A stretch of DNA of 49,136 nt. It comes from Phycisphaerae bacterium. GTDB lineage: Bacteria; Planctomycetota; Phycisphaerae; Sedimentisphaerales; Anaerohalosphaeraceae. Below are positions 46,095 to 49,136 of this stretch, piece by piece (the first letter of the stretch is position 1; every line of letters starts with the position of its first letter). Where the stretch lies: assembly GCA_014859965.1 (NCBI GenBank), contig JACZKQ010000037.1, positions 1 through 49,136 on the forward strand, read 5' to 3'. The notes under the pieces were generated by a model, which did no database searches, had not been told where the DNA came from, and was given only the letters and a program-made list of their open reading frames with translations. The position numbers and the translations under genes were made by a program.

Positions 46095-48173
46095 TTATCT
46101 CGCCAGGCCAATGGGACTGAACAGGACATAGAGAACCACAGTGAGAACCACCACCACGATACCCGCGGTTCGCGCGCCTTTGGAGCCCTGCAAATCGATG
46201 GTGGTCTGCTGCTTGAACTCTACAGGCTGTGCCAAAGGCCTTACGATGGTGATGACCGTCATGACAGCAAGGCAGACGACAAAGCTGATGGCCATCCTGT
46301 TAAGGAAGTTGCCGATCAGCGTGCTCATCAAATGATGCTCCATAAGGCCCGTAAAGGTAGAAACATACTTCAGCCCGCCGTAGACAATCACGTTGGTGAT
46401 GAGGCCCACCGCCCCGCAGATTCCCGGGGCCTTTCGTACGAGCAGCCCGAAAACGAAGACCGAGAGAATGCCGGGCGACAAATAACCCTGGCTTTCCTGA
46501 ATAATCGTGAAAATGCTGTGGCTGAACTTGGGGTTGCCCAGCGCCGGCGCCAGGAGCACCGCGATAACCGAAAAGACGACGACACAGATACGCCCAAGCA
46601 GGACAAACGTCTTCTGCGGCGCGTCCGGCCGAATCCATTTCTTGAAAATGTCCATCGTGAAAATGGTGGAGGCGGCATTGAGCATCGCCGCCAGCGAACT
46701 GACGATCGCACCCAGAAGGGCCGCGAGCACAAAACCGACGAGACCGACCCGCCGCGGAAGCACATTGGCCAGCAGTTGGGCCAGCGCCGAGTCATACTTA
46801 TAGCCGATGAATTTTTCCGTATTGACTTTTGCGTTGGCCTCTTTGGCCGCCTTTACTGTCGCCTCATTGTACTCAGACAGTTCGGCGCCGAGGGCAGGAA
46901 AAACCTCCTGCCACGATTTGTCATCCGACTTGAAAACCGTATACGGCTTCATCTCCAGCGTGTCGTAGGCTTGCCGGGTGATCGGAAGGACAAACGCACT
47001 CCTTGGCTTATTCGCTTTCAGCGCAGCCGCATCCGGGTAGATGCCGACTATGATCGCATCCTGCGCCGCGGCCGAAGCAGCCTCGGGCGACGGAGACTCG
47101 GCAACACGGACGAACGCCGTGTCCGGATTGGCCATCTTGTACTTCGCAAAAACCGGCGCATTATCGTCGACGGCCTTGAGTTTCAGGCTGGGTGCGAACA
47201 GATTGAAGGCGATGATCCCGGGGATCACGATGACAAAGGGAATGAGCAGCTTCATAAACGCCGAGAACACGATGCCCTTCTGGCCCTGTGCAAGCGACGC
47301 AGAACCTAAAGTCCGCTGCGTAATGTACTGGTTGAGACCCCAGTAATAGAAGTTCGGAATCCACAGGCCCAGCAGCAGCGCCGTCCACGGCAGCACCGCG
47401 TCATCCTTCGGCAGGAACATATTCAGCCGCACCTTGTTAAGCGACACAAACCGCTCCAGAGCACCCTGGTCGGGGGTGAAAGACTTCAGTCCGACGGCCC
47501 CTGTGCTCACGTCTTCGATGTAGTGGGCTTCCGTCGCGCCGCCCAGCATCTTGAAGGCAAAGATCATCACAATCGCCCCGCCGATAATCAACGCGCTGCC
47601 CTGGATCAGGTCGGCCCAGGCACACGCCTTCAGCCCGCCCGCCGCAACGTACACCATCGCGATCAGTCCGATCACCAGCGACGCCTGCGCAAGCGACGGT
47701 ATAAAAGGCATCTGCATCTCTTCGGCCATCGTATTGACGGTAAGGGCCCCGGAATACGTCACCGCCCCAAGCAGCAGCATGTAAATCAGCAGCATCATCA
47801 CGGCCATGATCAGCCGCGCCGAAGGATTGTAGCGATATTCGAGAAACTCCGGAATGGTGTAGATGCCCGCCCTGAGGAAATAAGGCAGAAAGGCGAACGC
47901 GACAACCACCAGCGTAACGGCCGCCATCCACTCGTAACTGGCGATGGCCATACCCACGTGGCTCGCGGCGTTTCCGCTCATGCCGACGAACTGCTCGCTG
48001 GAAATATTCGCCGCAATCAGCGAAAAACCGATCAGCCACCAGCGCAGCCCCCGGCCCGCCAAAAAGTAGTCTTCGCTGGTTTTCCCTTTACGGCTCTTGA
48101 CAAGGCCGACGGTAATGACCGCCGCGACAAAAATTACAAATACCAAGGGGTCTAAAATGTTCATACGCTCCAT
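46095..48173 (-). CDS. Sodium/solute symporter (SSS/SGLT family) with a large soluble insert
   Basis: 692 residues from the ATG at 48173 (GGGAGAG upstream; the frame also opens at a TTG at 48194). Membrane helices start with LVFVIFVAAVITVGLV; the family signatures SEDYFLAGRGLRWWLIGFSLIAANIS, FLPYFLRAGIYTIPEFLEYRY and AACAWADLIQG-like LKACAWADLIQGSALIIGG are clear in parts. After helix 7 (VIVIPGIIAFNLFAPSL) an insert of about 135 residues (~330-465), hydrophilic and Ala/Lys/Asp-rich, precedes the last helices (LPRRVGLVGFVLAALLGAIVSSLAA). Typical SSS proteins are about 500-580 residues. It probably takes up galactose or another sugar released by the following exported glycosidases. It is the first gene of the four-gene minus-strand operon, 91 bases before lacZ. 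Confidence 0.9.
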   Translation of the reverse strand: MERMNILDPLVFVIFVAAVITVGLVKSRKGKTSEDYFLAGRGLRWWLIGFSLIAANISSEQFVGMSGNAASHVGMAIASYEWMAAVTLVVVAFAFLPYFLRAGIYTIPEFLEYRYNPSARLIMAVMMLLIYMLLLGAVTYSGALTVNTMAEEMQMPFIPSLAQASLVIGLIAMVYVAAGGLKACAWADLIQGSALIIGGAIVMIFAFKMLGGATEAHYIEDVSTGAVGLKSFTPDQGALERFVSLNKVRLNMFLPKDDAVLPWTALLLGLWIPNFYYWGLNQYITQRTLGSASLAQGQKGIVFSAFMKLLIPFVIVIPGIIAFNLFAPSLKLKAVDDNAPVFAKYKMANPDTAFVRVAESPSPEAASAAAQDAIIVGIYPDAAALKANKPRSAFVLPITRQAYDTLEMKPYTVFKSDDKSWQEVFPALGAELSEYNEATVKAAKEANAKVNTEKFIGYKYDSALAQLLANVLPRRVGLVGFVLAALLGAIVSSLAAMLNAASTIFTMDIFKKWIRPDAPQKTFVLLGRICVVVFSVIAVLLAPALGNPKFSHSIFTIIQESQGYLSPGILSVFVFGLLVRKAPGICGAVGLITNVIVYGGLKYVSTFTGLMEHHLMSTLIGNFLNRMAISFVVCLAVMTVITIVRPLAQPVEFKQQTTIDLQGSKGARTAGIVVVVLTVVLYVLFSPIGLAR

Positions 48174-48497
48174 AGCATGCTCTCCCTGATTCAATAATCG
48201 CCTTAGCTAAGCCGTTTGCCTGCTGACTCTTCCTTTGAGGCTGCAATTATGCGGATTCCCACGCTGTTTGGCAACAGGATTCTCCAGGGCAAACACATTC
48301 TCCGGATGTCCGCATCCCAAACCCAACCTGCGCCGACCCTGGAGAGCAAAACCGGTTGGGCAGAGGCCAAAATCAGGAGCATCTGTTCGCCGGGGGGGGG
48401 ATTTTGGCCTCTGGGGCCCCGGCCGGTTTTGCTCGGTCCTGGCGGCCGCCGGCTGCCCAGCGAGTTATGAGGAGAATGCGTTTGCCCTGCAAGATTC
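48174..48497. other. Intergenic region dominated by a nested inverted repeat
   Basis: A 324-base region between a dehydrogenase and the symporter, both minus strand. The part 48276-48497 is the inverted-repeat element described separately. The rest (48174-48275) holds a 10-base palindrome CTTAGCTAAG at 48202-48211 and presumably the symporter promoter, which I could not place. Frames crossing the region do not look like protein. Confidence 0.5.
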
Positions 48498-48498
48498 T
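48276..48498. repeat. Nested ~220 bp inverted-repeat element (MITE-like or structured RNA)
   Basis: Three pairs of arms nest in order. Outer: 48285-48303 and 48471-48489 match at 18 of 19 bases once inverted (core GGGCAAAC and ATTCTCC), and weaker pairing continues outwards to 48276/48498. Middle: GAGCAAAACCGG (48344-48355) with its exact complement at 48423-48434. Inner: AGAGGCCAAAAT (48362-48373) with its exact complement at 48401-48412. The loop carries a run of nine G (48392-48400). Such a symmetric fold could be a non-autonomous mobile element, an extragenic palindrome family, or a large RNA hairpin between cotranscribed genes. There is no transposase in the window. The left outer arm has no visible target duplication that I can confirm. 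Confidence 0.75.
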
Positions 48499-49136
48499 CA
48501 CGCCGACGGCAGGTGTTTTTCGAGGAACGCCTTTTCAGCATGCCTGTCCCAGTAGGACACTCTTTCCAGCGCCGTTTGCCCAATGTGGGGGTAAAGAATC
48601 GCCTTGCCGTCGATCTTGGTTTCCTTGATCATCTTCAGAACATCAAGGGCGTTGTCCAGCGAGCCGACCGCCGCTACATAATTGCCCGCATCGATATCCC
48701 CCGCATGGATCGCCTTCAGCGTCGCGGCCATGTCGCTGGGGTCGCCTCCGCTGGAGCCGACCAGCTTGATCTCCCGGTAATGCACCGCCAGCGCATCGAG
48801 ATCAAGGATATGACTGCCCTTCGGCAGCCCGCCGAACAGATTGGCAACCCCCCCGTCGGCAAGCAGCGCAATCGCCGCCTGCTGAACCCCTCGCACGCCC
48901 ACCGCAAGAATAATATCGTCCGCCCCCGCCCCGCGCGACGCCTCCCGAACCGTCGACTCCAATCTGTCCGCCGTAACGCAAATCAGTCGAGTGCCCTTCT
49001 GTGCTGCCTTGTCGCCAATGCATCGCGCCGTTTCGTCAAGCCGCTCCTGCTGCAAATCCGATACAATCAGCACGGCCGGATTATAACGAAGCGCCAATTC
49101 GGCATGCATCCGCCCCATCGCGCCCGCGCCCACAAC
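48498..49136 (-). CDS. Medium-chain (alcohol/sorbitol-type) dehydrogenase, C-terminal part only
   Basis: The frame is open to the end of the window, so the N-terminal zinc-binding half lies outside. The visible 212 residues start with the Rossmann motif VVGAGAMGRMHAELAL and continue with VSDLQQERLDE (an Asp that suggests NAD), GAGADDIILAVG, LADGGVANLFGGLPKG, the substrate-side LVGSSGGDPSDMAATLKAI and the closing DALDVLKMIKETKIDGKAILYPH (in parts). This is the usual MDR superfamily order, closest in feel to sorbitol/threonine dehydrogenase-like enzymes. It probably belongs to sugar metabolism with the downstream symporter operon, but the inverted repeat separates them. The stop at 48498-48500 borders the right arm of that repeat. 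Confidence 0.85.
   Translation of the reverse strand, partial: VVGAGAMGRMHAELALRYNPAVLIVSDLQQERLDETARCIGDKAAQKGTRLICVTADRLESTVREASRGAGADDIILAVGVRGVQQAAIALLADGGVANLFGGLPKGSHILDLDALAVHYREIKLVGSSGGDPSDMAATLKAIHAGDIDAGNYVAAVGSLDNALDVLKMIKETKIDGKAILYPHIGQTALERVSYWDRHAEKAFLEKHLPSA

Noticed and set aside
48203..48583. 126-codon minus-strand frame over the inverted repeat
   Set aside because: Its translation has no domain character and it crosses both the palindrome and the end of the dehydrogenase gene.

Overview
The window looks like a chromosomal segment of an anaerobic, polysaccharide-degrading bacterium, most likely a planctomycete of the class Phycisphaerae. This is an inference from four things: giant secreted lamin-tail/CotH proteins carrying the short dockerin-like Asp-rich repeat typical of that group, a prepilin-like protein of the type that is very abundant in Planctomycetota, many Tat-exported Gfo/Idh/MocA-type and sugar-isomerase-type proteins, and a fermentative electron-bifurcating [FeFe] hydrogenase. 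No phage, transposase, CRISPR or rRNA was seen.

Layout. 1-731 is the tail of a lamin-tail-domain (LTD) secreted protein. 754-1923 (-) is a URO-D/corrinoid-methyltransferase family protein. 2030-7296 is a divergent metabolic cluster: an alpha/beta hydrolase with a Cys nucleophile and an extended SDR on the minus strand, and on the plus strand a possible 20-29 residue leader peptide, an enolase-superfamily enzyme and a GH3-type acyl-acid amido synthetase. 7262-14739 (-) encodes a PL11 rhamnogalacturonan lyase and a ~1840-residue secreted CotH/LTD protein. 15001-16536 is a Tat-exported sugar-isomerase-fold protein.

16584-24578 (-) is a compact six-gene operon transcribed rex, hydC, hydB, hydA, a PAS-linked sensory [FeFe] hydrogenase, and a PP2C/SpoIIE-type phosphatase. 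It unites a bifurcating hydrogenase with what looks like its own redox (Rex) and H2-sensing (hydrogenase-PAS plus phosphatase) control. A promoter with a symmetric TATCGATA-N6-TATCGATA element precedes rex. A tRNA-Ser(GCU) follows at 24952-25040 (-).

25333-30578 (+) has a prepilin-like protein and an opgG - unknown tail-anchored protein - opgH set for periplasmic glucan synthesis, which is unexpected outside Proteobacteria. 30767-34799 (+) is a Gfo/Idh/MocA dehydrogenase with a complete TRAP transporter (Q, M, P), probably for uptake and oxidation of a sugar acid or similar carboxylate. 35032-36372 (+) is a second, Tat-exported Gfo/Idh/MocA protein with its own extended -10 promoter and a likely terminator.

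36558-48173 (-) is a glycan-use operon: a sodium/solute symporter, a lipoprotein GH2 beta-galactosidase, a clan GH-A glycosidase with an inserted carbohydrate-binding-like domain, and a very large double FAD-oxidoreductase. Between it and a partial medium-chain dehydrogenase (48498-49136, -) lies a ~220 bp nested inverted repeat that no gene explains. The most novel-looking items are the hydrolase/SDR/enolase/GH3 cluster, the palindromic element, the Opg operon with its unknown middle gene, and the Rex-hydrogenase-sensor-phosphatase operon.
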